From contig CALAQT010000114.1 in assembly GCA_937888775.1 (NCBI GenBank), positions 1 to 15,348 of the forward strand: DNA of 15,348 bases. Direction: 5' to 3'. This document shows positions 1 through 6,729 of this stretch, one piece after another (position 1 is the first letter of the stretch; each line of letters begins with the position of its first letter). The position numbers were made by a program, and so were the translations under genes. Under the pieces are notes generated by a model. The model had not been told where the DNA came from. It was given only the letters and a program-made list of their open reading frames with translations, and made no database searches. The stretch is from an uncultured Actinomycetes bacterium. Lineage in GTDB: Bacteria; Actinomycetota; Thermoleophilia; Solirubrobacterales; Solirubrobacteraceae.

Positions 1-871
1 CCAGGAAGGTCATCGCGCGGCCGTGGTCGGCGAGCACGCGCAGCGCCTTGTCGGTCGGGAAGTCCGACCCGTAGGACCGGCCCGACAGCTCTTCGCCCAG
101 CGCGATCAGCGGCGCGAACTGATCGGTCTCGAACACGCTCGCCACGTCCTGCTGGATCAGGGCCAGGCGGTTGAGCCCCAGGCCGGTGTCGATGTTCTTG
201 GCCGGCAGCGGCGTCAGCACGCCCTCCGGGTTCTGATCGAGCTCCATGAAGACCAGGTTCCAGTACTCCAGAAAGCGCTCGTTCTCGCCGCCGGGCAGGT
301 CATCGGCCTTGCCGAACGCCAAGCCGCGATCGAGATACAGCTCCGAGCACGGGCCGCAAGGACCGGTCGGGCCGGCCTGCCAGAAGTTCTCCGACCGCGG
401 GCACTCGACGATCCGCTCGCGCGGGACGCCGATGTCCACCCAGGCCTGGATCGCCTCCTCGTCGGGGCCGAGCCCGAGCTCGTCATCGCCGGCGAAAACG
501 GTGATCCAGATGTCCTGGCGGCGGAATCCGAAGCCGTCCAGCGAAAGCTCCCAGGCGAAGCGCACGGCCTCGCGCTTGAAGTAGTCCCCGAACGAGAAGT
601 TCCCGAGCATCTCGAAGAAGGTCAGATGGCGCGTGGTGGTGCCGATGATGTCGATGTCGGCGGTACGAAAGGTCTTCTGGCAGGTGGTCACGCGCGGGTG
701 CGGCGGGCGCTCGAGCCCCTGGAAGTAGGGCTTGAGGGGATGCATCCCCGCGACCGTGAACAGCGCCGACGGATCGAGCTCGGCCGGGATCAGCGAAGCG
801 GACGGGAGCCGCCGGTGGTCGCGGGCCTCAAAGAAGCGCAGGTAGGTCTCACGGATCTCGTCGGATGTCAT
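1..871 (-). CDS. alaS: Alanine--tRNA ligase, N-terminal part (runs off the left edge)
   Basis: Class II alanyl-tRNA synthetase, which charges tRNA-Ala in the cytoplasm. About 290 residues of a protein usually near 870 are present, so only the aminoacylation domain is seen; the tRNA-recognition, editing and C-Ala domains lie outside the window. Visible signatures are VAGMHPLKPYFQG, VTTCQKTFRT, TRHLTFFEMLGNFSFGDYFK (the strongest family signature), ENFWQAGPTGPCGPCSELY and EYWNLVFME. The ATG at 869-871 is chosen because the homology begins a few residues later and a promoter -10 element sits 8 nt upstream, with no Shine-Dalgarno sequence, suggesting a leaderless message. It follows the BNR_4 gene after 97 nt and appears separately transcribed. 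The reading frame is intact to the edge. Identification is certain. Confidence 0.97.
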   Translation of the reverse strand, partial: MTSDEIRETYLRFFEARDHRRLPSASLIPAELDPSALFTVAGMHPLKPYFQGLERPPHPRVTTCQKTFRTADIDIIGTTTRHLTFFEMLGNFSFGDYFKREAVRFAWELSLDGFGFRRQDIWITVFAGDDELGLGPDEEAIQAWVDIGVPRERIVECPRSENFWQAGPTGPCGPCSELYLDRGLAFGKADDLPGGENERFLEYWNLVFMELDQNPEGVLTPLPAKNIDTGLGLNRLALIQQDVASVFETDQFAPLIALGEELSGRSYGSDFPTDKALRVLADHGRAMTFL

Positions 872-879
872 GCGATGGG

Positions 880-908
880 AGTGTAGGCGCGAGCGTCGAC
901 ACGGTCAG
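880..908 (-). promoter_or_regulatory. Probable alaS promoter, leaderless type
   Basis: On the minus strand a CTGACC -35 hexamer (903-908) and a TACACT -10 hexamer (880-885) are separated by exactly 17 nt. Each matches the vegetative sigma consensus at four of six positions. The -10 ends 8 nt before the alaS ATG, so transcription should start at or next to the start codon. No Shine-Dalgarno sequence is visible. The spacing makes this the best two-part promoter in the window, although it is unproven. Confidence 0.55.
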
Positions 909-968
909 GCGATCGGCGGACGGCCCCAGAGGCCACTCGGCCGGCTCGCGTCGGGCCGCCCCAGCACG

Positions 969-2243
969 TCAGCGCAGAAACGCGATCGACGTCCGGTAGG
1001 TCGTATACGAGCGGTAGTCACCGCGCACCCACAGCAGTCCCATCGGTCCATTGGTGTAGCCGCGCGGTACGACCGGGCGCACGTTGTCGATGCCGTCGGC
1101 CGGTACGACGGTCTCATGGTGCCAGCGGGCGCCGCCGTCGGCGGTTACCCAACGCTGGATCTCCCAACCCCCGCTCACCTGGCGCGATAGATAGACGATC
1201 GAAGGATCGGAATGGTCCAGCGTGATCCCGCCCGAGTACTCATACTCGATTGTCCCGGGGCTGATCGAGCCGCCCGCGGAGGTCATCCGGTGGCTAACCC
1301 AGCGCCGGCCGTTGAAGCGCGCGTACCAATAGACATGGTTGGCGTTGGTGGGAAAAGTCGCGTAGACGATCACCGGGCGCCGGTCCCGGCCGAAGGCAAC
1401 GTCCCACACCCAGCTACCAATCCGGCTGGGCTGGGCGTTGTAGACCACCTGAGCGCGGCGGGGCAGGATCGGGCCGTGACCCATCCGCGCGATCCGCCGC
1501 CCGTTGGCGGTCCACAGCGACCCGTCACGGTAGGCGGCGTAGTAGATGCTGGTCAGGACATTGCGCGGATGACCGTTGGTGAACGCGAGCGCGATCGTGT
1601 TACTGCCGTTGCCGGCGACCTTCATATAGGGGCGCTGGCGGGGCTGGCGGATCAGCTCGTGGGAGCTGCTCCAATGTCCGCTCACCGTCCGTGTGGCGTA
1701 GTCAGCGCTCCAGTCCGCCCCGCGCCAGAACAGGTACAGCTTGTCGGCTTCGGCCGGCAGCAGCACCGGATTGGGGTAGGTGAAGCCGTCGGTCCCGTTG
1801 ATCCGCTGGTGGACCTGGGCGACCCGGCTCCAGGCGGTGATGTCCTGGGGGCGAAGCGTCGTGCGGTAGTACATGTCGGTGCCGTTGTGCCCGGACCAGA
1901 ACACGGTCAGCCGCTGGTCGGGCTCGACCAGGATCGAGGGCGCGCTGTGGTCGTCGTGGAAGATCTTTCCCACCACGTGCTCGCGCAGGAAGCCGAACCG
2001 TGGGTCATAGGCGCCGATCGTCACGCGCCCCCGCCAGTCAATCCAGCCGACGAACGTCTCGTCGTACTGGCCGTCGACCTGCACGGCGCGCGGGTCGCCG
2101 AACCAGCTCCAGGACCCATGCGCCCAGCTGACGATCTTCGCGTGAGCCGCAACGGCGGCGCGCACGGCGCCCGTCACCTGCGCGGGCGCGGCGGCCAGGA
2201 TCCCCGCGAGCAGCACGGCGGCGAAAGCGGAGCGGCACCTCAT
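969..2243 (-). CDS. Secreted BNR_4-type seven-bladed beta-propeller protein (lyase-like)
   Basis: A 424-residue protein with an N-terminal signal peptide: basic MRCR, a hydrophobic stretch to about residue 20, then a likely cleavage after an alanine-rich segment. The rest reads as a BNR_4 propeller: SWSWFGDPRAV (44-54), ETFVGWIDWRGRVTIGAYD (62-80), HDDHSAPSILVEPD (96-109), LTVFWSGHNGTDMYYRT (112-128), GFTYPNPVLLP (153-163) and LYLFWRGADWS (169-179). BNR_4 includes the PL24/PL25 ulvan lyases, which use a His/His/Tyr/Arg site; His99, His119, Tyr156 and Arg174 are candidate equivalents. The substrate cannot be read from the sequence and a purely binding role is possible. The ATG at 2243 begins 10 nt after a TAGACT -10 element. 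It stands alone between the TolB-like gene and alaS. The family call is fairly secure; enzymatic activity is inference. Confidence 0.85.
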   Translation of the reverse strand: MRCRSAFAAVLLAGILAAAPAQVTGAVRAAVAAHAKIVSWAHGSWSWFGDPRAVQVDGQYDETFVGWIDWRGRVTIGAYDPRFGFLREHVVGKIFHDDHSAPSILVEPDQRLTVFWSGHNGTDMYYRTTLRPQDITAWSRVAQVHQRINGTDGFTYPNPVLLPAEADKLYLFWRGADWSADYATRTVSGHWSSSHELIRQPRQRPYMKVAGNGSNTIALAFTNGHPRNVLTSIYYAAYRDGSLWTANGRRIARMGHGPILPRRAQVVYNAQPSRIGSWVWDVAFGRDRRPVIVYATFPTNANHVYWYARFNGRRWVSHRMTSAGGSISPGTIEYEYSGGITLDHSDPSIVYLSRQVSGGWEIQRWVTADGGARWHHETVVPADGIDNVRPVVPRGYTNGPMGLLWVRGDYRSYTTYRTSIAFLR

Positions 2244-2253
2244 AACGCGGGGC

Positions 2254-2259
2254 AGTCTA
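2254..2259 (-). promoter_or_regulatory. Candidate -10 element of the BNR_4 gene
   Basis: TAGACT on the minus strand ends 10 nt before the ATG of the BNR_4 gene, leaving a leader of only a few bases. No good -35 hexamer lies at 16-18 nt, where the stem-loop at 2262-2285 occupies the space. The same TAGACTGCCC string occurs upstream of the tRNA gene. Confidence 0.35.
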
Positions 2260-2261
2260 TG

Positions 2262-2285
2262 TGGAATTCGCGAAGGCGAATTCCA
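2262..2285. repeat. 10-bp perfect inverted repeat with 4-nt loop upstream of the BNR_4 gene
   Basis: Arms TGGAATTCGC (2262-2271) and GCGAATTCCA (2276-2285) pair perfectly around GAAG. On the minus strand the loop is CTTC. It lies between the TolB-like gene and the BNR_4 gene, immediately upstream of the -10 candidate. No T-run follows, so a classic intrinsic terminator is unlikely. It could be an operator covering the -35 region, or a hairpin ending the upstream transcript without a U-tract. Confidence 0.6.
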
Positions 2286-2300
2286 TGGAACGGGACGGGC

Positions 2301-2400
2301 TCAGAGGTTCCAACTCGGTCCTTCCGTGGGCTCCGAGCGCGGTCGCGGGTCAGAGATTCCAACTGGGGTCGGCGCCGTGGGCCGCGAGCACGCGCGCGGC
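2301..2400 (-). repeat. Diverged tandem duplication of the TolB-like gene's 3' end
   Basis: The plus-strand segment starting at 2301 (TCAGAGGTTCCAACT) repeats the one starting at 2350 (TCAGAGATTCCAACT), and similarity continues for about 49 bp with a small gap. The copy at 2350 encodes the real C-terminus (PSWNL and the TGA stop). The copy at 2301 would encode the same PSWNL-stop but is displaced by 49 nt, so it is out of frame and beyond the stop. Differences inside the shared codons are silent (AAT/AAC, CCC/CCG). Confidence 0.7.
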
Positions 2401-3414
2401 ACCGCCTGAGAACGGGATCGACTCGATCCTGCCCTGGCTGGGCGCGTTGAACAATCCGCCGCGGTCGACCAGCACCGAGGCTCCGTCACGGGAGATCGCG
2501 GCGCCGGTGATCGCCGGGCCGCCGGATCCCAACCGCTGCGCCCGCCCCGTGGCCAGATCGATCGTCCACGCCTGGCTGGTGTTCTCCCCCACGTACTCGG
2601 CCACCAGGTGCCCGCCGGTGGCGGCGCTGGCGATCGGTGCCAGCCCGTCCATCGCAGGCGGCACCGGCAGATGGGTCAGCTGGGCTGGATGGCTGCCGTC
2701 GGCCCTCATCAGCCAGACCTGATAGGCGGGCTCCTCCCCCGCGCGCAGCCGCTCGCGGGCGAAGGCGATGCCGCTCGGCCCCCAGCTTGGGTAGAGGCTG
2801 CGGCCATCGTGGGTCAGGCTCCGACTGCCGGCGCCGCCGGCGCCGGTGATGTGGATGTCGGCGTTCGCGTTCACAGCGGTGCTCGGCGCCGCGGCGTAGG
2901 CGATCCGGTCTGACTGGTCGGGGGCGAAGCTGGCGCCGTAAATGGTGCCCTGGGCGATCAGCTTGACCGAGTCGCTGCGGGTGTCGATCACGGCCAGGCC
3001 CGACGCCGCGTCGCTGCCCGGATCGGTGCTGGCGAGCACGACGGCCAGATAGCGCGAGTCAGGCGAGAAGGCCACCGGCCGCGCGGTAACGCGAGCGGCC
3101 GTAAAGAACCGGCGCGGGGCGCCGCCGGAGGCCCAGAACACGCTCAGCGCGGTTACGCTCGCCGCGCCCGATGAGGCCGCCACCAGCCTCCCGTCGGGCG
3201 ACAGCAGGGGATTGGTGCCGTTGCCGAGATGATGGCGTCGCCCGCCGCCGGCGTCGGCCAGCCAGACCTGGGCGGACGCGATCGAGCCGCCCGTGACGTA
3301 GGCGATCCGGGCGGGGACCGAAGCCCCCGAGCCTTGTGACACGACCGCCGCGACCGCGACCGCGACCGCCACCACGGCGAGCGCCCCGAGGACGACGGCC
3401 AGCGTCCGCGTCAT
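2350..3414 (-). CDS. Membrane-anchored TolB-like (PD40) beta-propeller protein
   Basis: A 354-residue protein of unknown specific role. Residues 4-26 form a hydrophobic segment built from alternating Val/Ala, likely an uncleaved signal anchor that places the propeller outside the membrane. The body shows WD40-like PD40 repeats: NPLLSPDGRLVAASS (68-82), PVAFSPDSRYLAVV (113-126), ASFAPDQSDRIAYA (161-174), PSWGPSGIAFAR (209-220) and AAISRDGASVLV nearer the C-terminus. Such domains bind proteins or ligands and carry no catalytic signature. Its ATG lies 4 nt after the stop of the scaffold-MnmA gene, so it is almost certainly co-transcribed and coupled, though no functional link to tRNA thiolation is evident. 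The anchor is encoded partly by a short GGTCGC hexamer repeat near 3349-3370. A diverged copy of its 3' end follows the stop codon. Confidence 0.85.
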   Translation of the reverse strand: MTRTLAVVLGALAVVAVAVAVAAVVSQGSGASVPARIAYVTGGSIASAQVWLADAGGGRRHHLGNGTNPLLSPDGRLVAASSGAASVTALSVFWASGGAPRRFFTAARVTARPVAFSPDSRYLAVVLASTDPGSDAASGLAVIDTRSDSVKLIAQGTIYGASFAPDQSDRIAYAAAPSTAVNANADIHITGAGGAGSRSLTHDGRSLYPSWGPSGIAFARERLRAGEEPAYQVWLMRADGSHPAQLTHLPVPPAMDGLAPIASAATGGHLVAEYVGENTSQAWTIDLATGRAQRLGSGGPAITGAAISRDGASVLVDRGGLFNAPSQGRIESIPFSGGAARVLAAHGADPSWNL

Positions 3415-3418
3415 CCGA

Positions 3419-4876
3419 TTAACCGGGCGTGCGCGCGATCGTGCCCCAGCCGACCACCAACTCCCCGTCCATCAGGCACGCGAGCTGACCGGGGGCGGCG
3501 CCGTCGGCCTGATCCTGCAGCTCCAGCGCCAGCGAGCGGTGCTCCCCGGCGGCGGGGCTGTCGAGCAACTGGGCGCGCAGAGGCTCGGAGTGGTAGCGCA
3601 GCTTCACGCTGTCCACGCGCGCGCCTCCGCGATGCAGACGGGCGGCCCTGATCGCGACGCGCTCGGTCGCCAGATCCGCGCGCGAGCCCACCAGCACCTG
3701 GCCGGTCCGGGCGTCCTTGTCGAGCACGTATAACGGGTCGCCCCGTCCGTCGAGCCCGAGCCCGCGGCGCTGGCCAACGGTGAAGCGGTGCTGGCCGCGG
3801 TGGCGGCCGAGCACGTTGCCGTCGCGGTCGACGAACACGCCGGGCCGGTCGTCCAGGCCGCCGTGGCGAGCGAGAAAGCGAGCGCGGTCGGTGCCGGCCA
3901 AGAAGCACAGATCCTGCGAGTCCGGCTTGGCGGCGACCGGGAGGCCGGCCTGGGCAGCGAGATCCCTGACCTGTGGCTTGGTCAACTCGCCGAGCGGGAA
4001 GCGCATCCGGGCCAGCGAGTCGGGCGCCAGCGCCGCGAGCATGTAGGTCTGGTCCTTGGCCGGATCGGCCGCCCGGCGCAGCAGCGGGCCGCGCTCGTGA
4101 TCGGGCTCGGCGATCCGCGCGTAGTGGCCGGTGGCCAGCCGCTGGGCACCGAGGCGATCGGCCAGCTCGAGCATTGCGTCCAGGCGGACGTGGCCGTTGC
4201 AGCCGACGCACGGGTTAGGGGTCTCCCCCGCGGCGTAGCCGGCGATGAACGGCTCCACCACCCCTGCGCGGAAGCGCTCGCGCAGATCGATCGTGAAGTG
4301 CGGGATCCCGATTGAGTGAGCCAGCCGGCGGGCCTGGGTAACCGCCGTGGCCGAGCAGCAGCTGCGCTCGGGGTCGTTCTGAGCGTCGGCCCACAGCTCC
4401 AGCGTGACCGCCACGGTGTCGCCTCCGTCGGCGCACAGCAGCGCGGCTACGGCGCTGTCGACACCGCCGCTCATCGCAATCAGGGTGCGTCGCGCCTGGC
4501 CCGGAAGCGATGCATGCTCGCGCGCGGCGCCGCCCAGCGCACGAGCGAGGGCGTCGGCCGCCAGCTCGGCGGCGTGGAGCTTGGCCGGGCTGAGGCCGCC
4601 TAGCTCAGAGGCGATCTCTCCGGTTCCGATCAGGGCCGCCTCCAACAGCGGCCGACCCCTGATCAGCGTGACCGCGGCACTGGCGGCGGCGCTTGCCGCG
4701 CCGCACCCGTGGGCGTCAAAGCCGGCGTCGGCGACCGTGTCACGCCGCACTGCGACCGTGAAGCGGATCCGATCACAGCAGGATCCCCCGCCGGCGGTCA
4801 CGGTGTAACCGCCATCAGGGTGGCGGTGCTGGCCCTGGGGCGAGGTCAGATGATGCTCGAAGGCGAGCGCGTCCAT
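3419..4876 (-). CDS. mnmA: IscU/NifU-like scaffold domain fused to tRNA 2-thiouridine synthase MnmA
   Basis: MnmA thiolates U34 of the tRNAs for Lys, Glu and Gln using ATP and persulfide sulfur. The MnmA part (about 130-485) has the PP-loop MSGGVDSAVAALL (135-147), the RSCCSATAVTQARR segment (171-184), TPNPCVGCN (219-227), GHYARI (250-255), DSQDLCFLAGTDRARFL (319-335) and HRFTVGQRRGLG (363-374). Cys223, Cys226 and Cys324 give the CxxC-plus-Cys arrangement associated with [4Fe-4S]-type MnmA. Residues 1-115 precede the usual MnmA start and resemble IscU/NifU-N: GGGSCCD (29-35), FDAHGCGAASAAAS (53-66) and LSPAKLHAAELAADAL (95-110). The third scaffold cysteine is replaced by Ala102 next to the retained His101. 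The single 485-residue frame is open throughout, and a TATCCT -10 element sits 8 nt before the ATG. It is coupled to the TolB-like gene downstream. The MnmA call is certain and the scaffold domain very likely. Confidence 0.95.
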   Translation of the reverse strand: MDALAFEHHLTSPQGQHRHPDGGYTVTAGGGSCCDRIRFTVAVRRDTVADAGFDAHGCGAASAAASAAVTLIRGRPLLEAALIGTGEIASELGGLSPAKLHAAELAADALARALGGAAREHASLPGQARRTLIAMSGGVDSAVAALLCADGGDTVAVTLELWADAQNDPERSCCSATAVTQARRLAHSIGIPHFTIDLRERFRAGVVEPFIAGYAAGETPNPCVGCNGHVRLDAMLELADRLGAQRLATGHYARIAEPDHERGPLLRRAADPAKDQTYMLAALAPDSLARMRFPLGELTKPQVRDLAAQAGLPVAAKPDSQDLCFLAGTDRARFLARHGGLDDRPGVFVDRDGNVLGRHRGQHRFTVGQRRGLGLDGRGDPLYVLDKDARTGQVLVGSRADLATERVAIRAARLHRGGARVDSVKLRYHSEPLRAQLLDSPAAGEHRSLALELQDQADGAAPGQLACLMDGELVVGWGTIARTPG

Positions 4877-4884
4877 GCTCGGCG

Positions 4885-4910
4885 AGGATAGAGCGCCTGT
4901 GCAAGCGCTC
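4885..4910 (-). promoter_or_regulatory. Candidate promoter and operator of the scaffold-mnmA gene
   Basis: A TATCCT -10 hexamer (4885-4890, minus strand) ends 8 nt before the mnmA ATG with no Shine-Dalgarno sequence, fitting leaderless initiation. Directly abutting it, GAGCGC (4891-4896) and GCGCTC (4905-4910) form a 6-bp inverted repeat with an 8-nt centre. It fills the space between the -10 and the expected -35, where a repressor would act. No convincing -35 hexamer is present. The aspS stop is about 80 nt upstream, so mnmA may also receive read-through. Confidence 0.4.
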
Positions 4911-4959
4911 CAGCCGTGCCGCCCTGCGGGGCGACCGGCGGACGGGATGTCCGGGCTGC

Positions 4960-6729
4960 TCAGCCGAGCAGCCGCAGGCCCAGCTCGCGCAGCTGTCCGG
5001 CCCCGACAGGGGCCGGGGCGCCGGTGAGCGGGTCCGCCCCGCTGGTCGACTTGGGAAACGCGATCACCTCGCGGATGTTCTCGCGGCCGGCCAGCAGCGC
5101 GACAATCCGGTCGACCCCCATCGCGATGCCGCCGTGCGGCGGGGCGCCGTAGCGCAGCGCCTCCAGCAGGAACCCGAACCGCGCCTGGGCCTCCTGCTCG
5201 TCGATCCCGATCAGCTCGAAGATGCGCTCCTGAACGTCGCGGCGATGGTTGCGGATCGAGCCACCGCCGATCTCGTTGCCGTCGAGGACGAGGTCATAGG
5301 AGCGTGAGAGCAGGCTCGCGGGATCGTCGAGGTCGCCAGTGGGCGCCGTGAAGGGATGGTGCTCGGCGTCCCAGCGCCGCTCCTCGGCGCGCCAGCTGAA
5401 CATCGGAAACTCGACGATCCAGCGGATGTCGTGCGCGCCGGGCGCAATCAGCTCAAAGCGCCGCGCCAACTCCAGCCGCAGTGCGCCGAGCGCCTGATTG
5501 GCCACGGCGCCCTGGTCGGCGACGATCAGCAGCAGGTCGCCGGTCGCGCCCTGGAGTGTCTGCGTGATCGCCGCGATCTGCGGGGCGGTGAGGAACTTGG
5601 CGATCGGCGAGCGCCATCCGGGCGGCTCATCCGTGACGAACGCCCACACCAATCCCTTGGCGCCGTGCTGCTTGGCCAGCTCGGTCAGTCCGTCGAGTTC
5701 TGAGCGCGGCAGCTCGCGCGCGCCGGCGTTGATCCCGCGCACCACGCCGCCCGCGGCCAGCGCGCCGGCGAAGACCTTGAACTCGGTGTCGGCCAGCGCC
5801 CCGCCGAGGTCGCGCAACTCGATCGCGAAGCGGGTGTCGGGCCGGTCTGAGCCGAACCGGGCGACCGCCTCGGCGTGGGTCATGCGTGGCCACGGCGGGG
5901 CGGGCACGTCAAAGCCGGTGCTCTGGAAGACCGCACCCATCACCGCCTCCATCGTCTCCAGCACATCGCTCTCCTCGACGAAGCCCATCTCCAGGTCGAG
6001 CTGGGTGAACTCCGTCATGCGGTCCGCGCGCGAGTCCTCGTCGCGGAAGCAGCGCACGATCTGGAAGTAGCGCTCCAGCCCGCCGATCATCAGCAGTTGC
6101 TTGAACAGCTGGGGGGATTGCGGCAGCGCGTAGAAGGAGCCGGGCGCGATCCGGGCCGGGACCAGGAAGTCGCGGGCACCCTCCGGGGTGGAGCGGGTCA
6201 AGAACGGCGTCTCGATCTCCAGGAAGTCGTGCTCGTCGAGCACGCCACGGATCGTGGATATCACGCGGTGGCGCAGCGCGAGCGCCTCCTGCATCGGGGC
6301 GCGACGCAGATCGAGCGCGCGGTGGCGCAGACGCAGGTTCTCCTCCACCGCGATGTCCTCGTCGATCGGGAATGGCGGCGTTTCGGCGTCGGCAAGGATC
6401 TCCAGCTCTGACACGGCCAGCTCGATCTCACCGGTCGCCAGGTTGGGGTTGACGTGCTGGGGGTCACGCCGAGTGACGGTGCCCGCAGCGGTGATCACAT
6501 CCTCGGAGCGCAGCGCGTGGGCGGTGGCATGGGCGCCGGCCGCGCTCTCCGGGTTGAACACCAGCTGCAGGATCCCCGAGCGGTCGCGCAAATCGATGAA
6601 GATCAGCCCACCATGATCGCGCCGTCGATGAACCCAGCCGGCCACCCGGGCGTGACTATCGGCGCGCTGCGCCGACAGCTGGCCGGCCCACGCGTCACGG
6701 AAGCCGTTGGGGACGGGCGCCCGCTTCAT
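4960..6729 (-). CDS. aspS: Aspartate--tRNA ligase (bacterial type, probably aspartate/asparagine non-discriminating)
   Basis: Class II synthetase of 589 residues, the usual bacterial length. The N-terminal OB-fold anticodon-binding domain contains GWVHRRRDHGGLIFIDLRDR (31-50). The catalytic core has LRLRHRALDLRR (132-143), TPFLTRSTPEGARDFLVPAR (174-193), LPQSPQLFKQLLMIGG (202-217), motif 2 CFRDEDSRADR to FTQLDLE (227-247), the GAD-type insertion (about 300-430), and motif 3 GIAMGVDRIVALL (534-546). His39 in RRDHGG is the residue seen in non-discriminating bacterial AspRS that also charge tRNA-Asn for GatCAB amidation; discriminating enzymes usually have Leu there. That reading is family knowledge and depends on an unseen GatCAB. 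The ATG overlaps the hisS stop in an ATGA junction, so translation is coupled. The call is certain. Confidence 0.98.
   Translation of the reverse strand: MKRAPVPNGFRDAWAGQLSAQRADSHARVAGWVHRRRDHGGLIFIDLRDRSGILQLVFNPESAAGAHATAHALRSEDVITAAGTVTRRDPQHVNPNLATGEIELAVSELEILADAETPPFPIDEDIAVEENLRLRHRALDLRRAPMQEALALRHRVISTIRGVLDEHDFLEIETPFLTRSTPEGARDFLVPARIAPGSFYALPQSPQLFKQLLMIGGLERYFQIVRCFRDEDSRADRMTEFTQLDLEMGFVEESDVLETMEAVMGAVFQSTGFDVPAPPWPRMTHAEAVARFGSDRPDTRFAIELRDLGGALADTEFKVFAGALAAGGVVRGINAGARELPRSELDGLTELAKQHGAKGLVWAFVTDEPPGWRSPIAKFLTAPQIAAITQTLQGATGDLLLIVADQGAVANQALGALRLELARRFELIAPGAHDIRWIVEFPMFSWRAEERRWDAEHHPFTAPTGDLDDPASLLSRSYDLVLDGNEIGGGSIRNHRRDVQERIFELIGIDEQEAQARFGFLLEALRYGAPPHGGIAMGVDRIVALLAGRENIREVIAFPKSTSGADPLTGAPAPVGAGQLRELGLRLLG

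Noticed and set aside
23..886. Long plus-strand open frame opposite alaS
   Set aside because: It is the antisense shadow of a clear AlaRS coding sequence; its length comes from the high GC content.
1212..2450. A 412-codon plus-strand frame opposite the BNR_4 gene
   Set aside because: The minus strand has recognisable BNR_4 motifs and a signal peptide, while this frame is Pro/Arg/Gly/Val-rich with no family signature.
3411..4211. A 266-codon minus-strand frame inside mnmA in another register
   Set aside because: It is extremely Arg/Pro/Ala-rich and overlaps the well-conserved MnmA domain.
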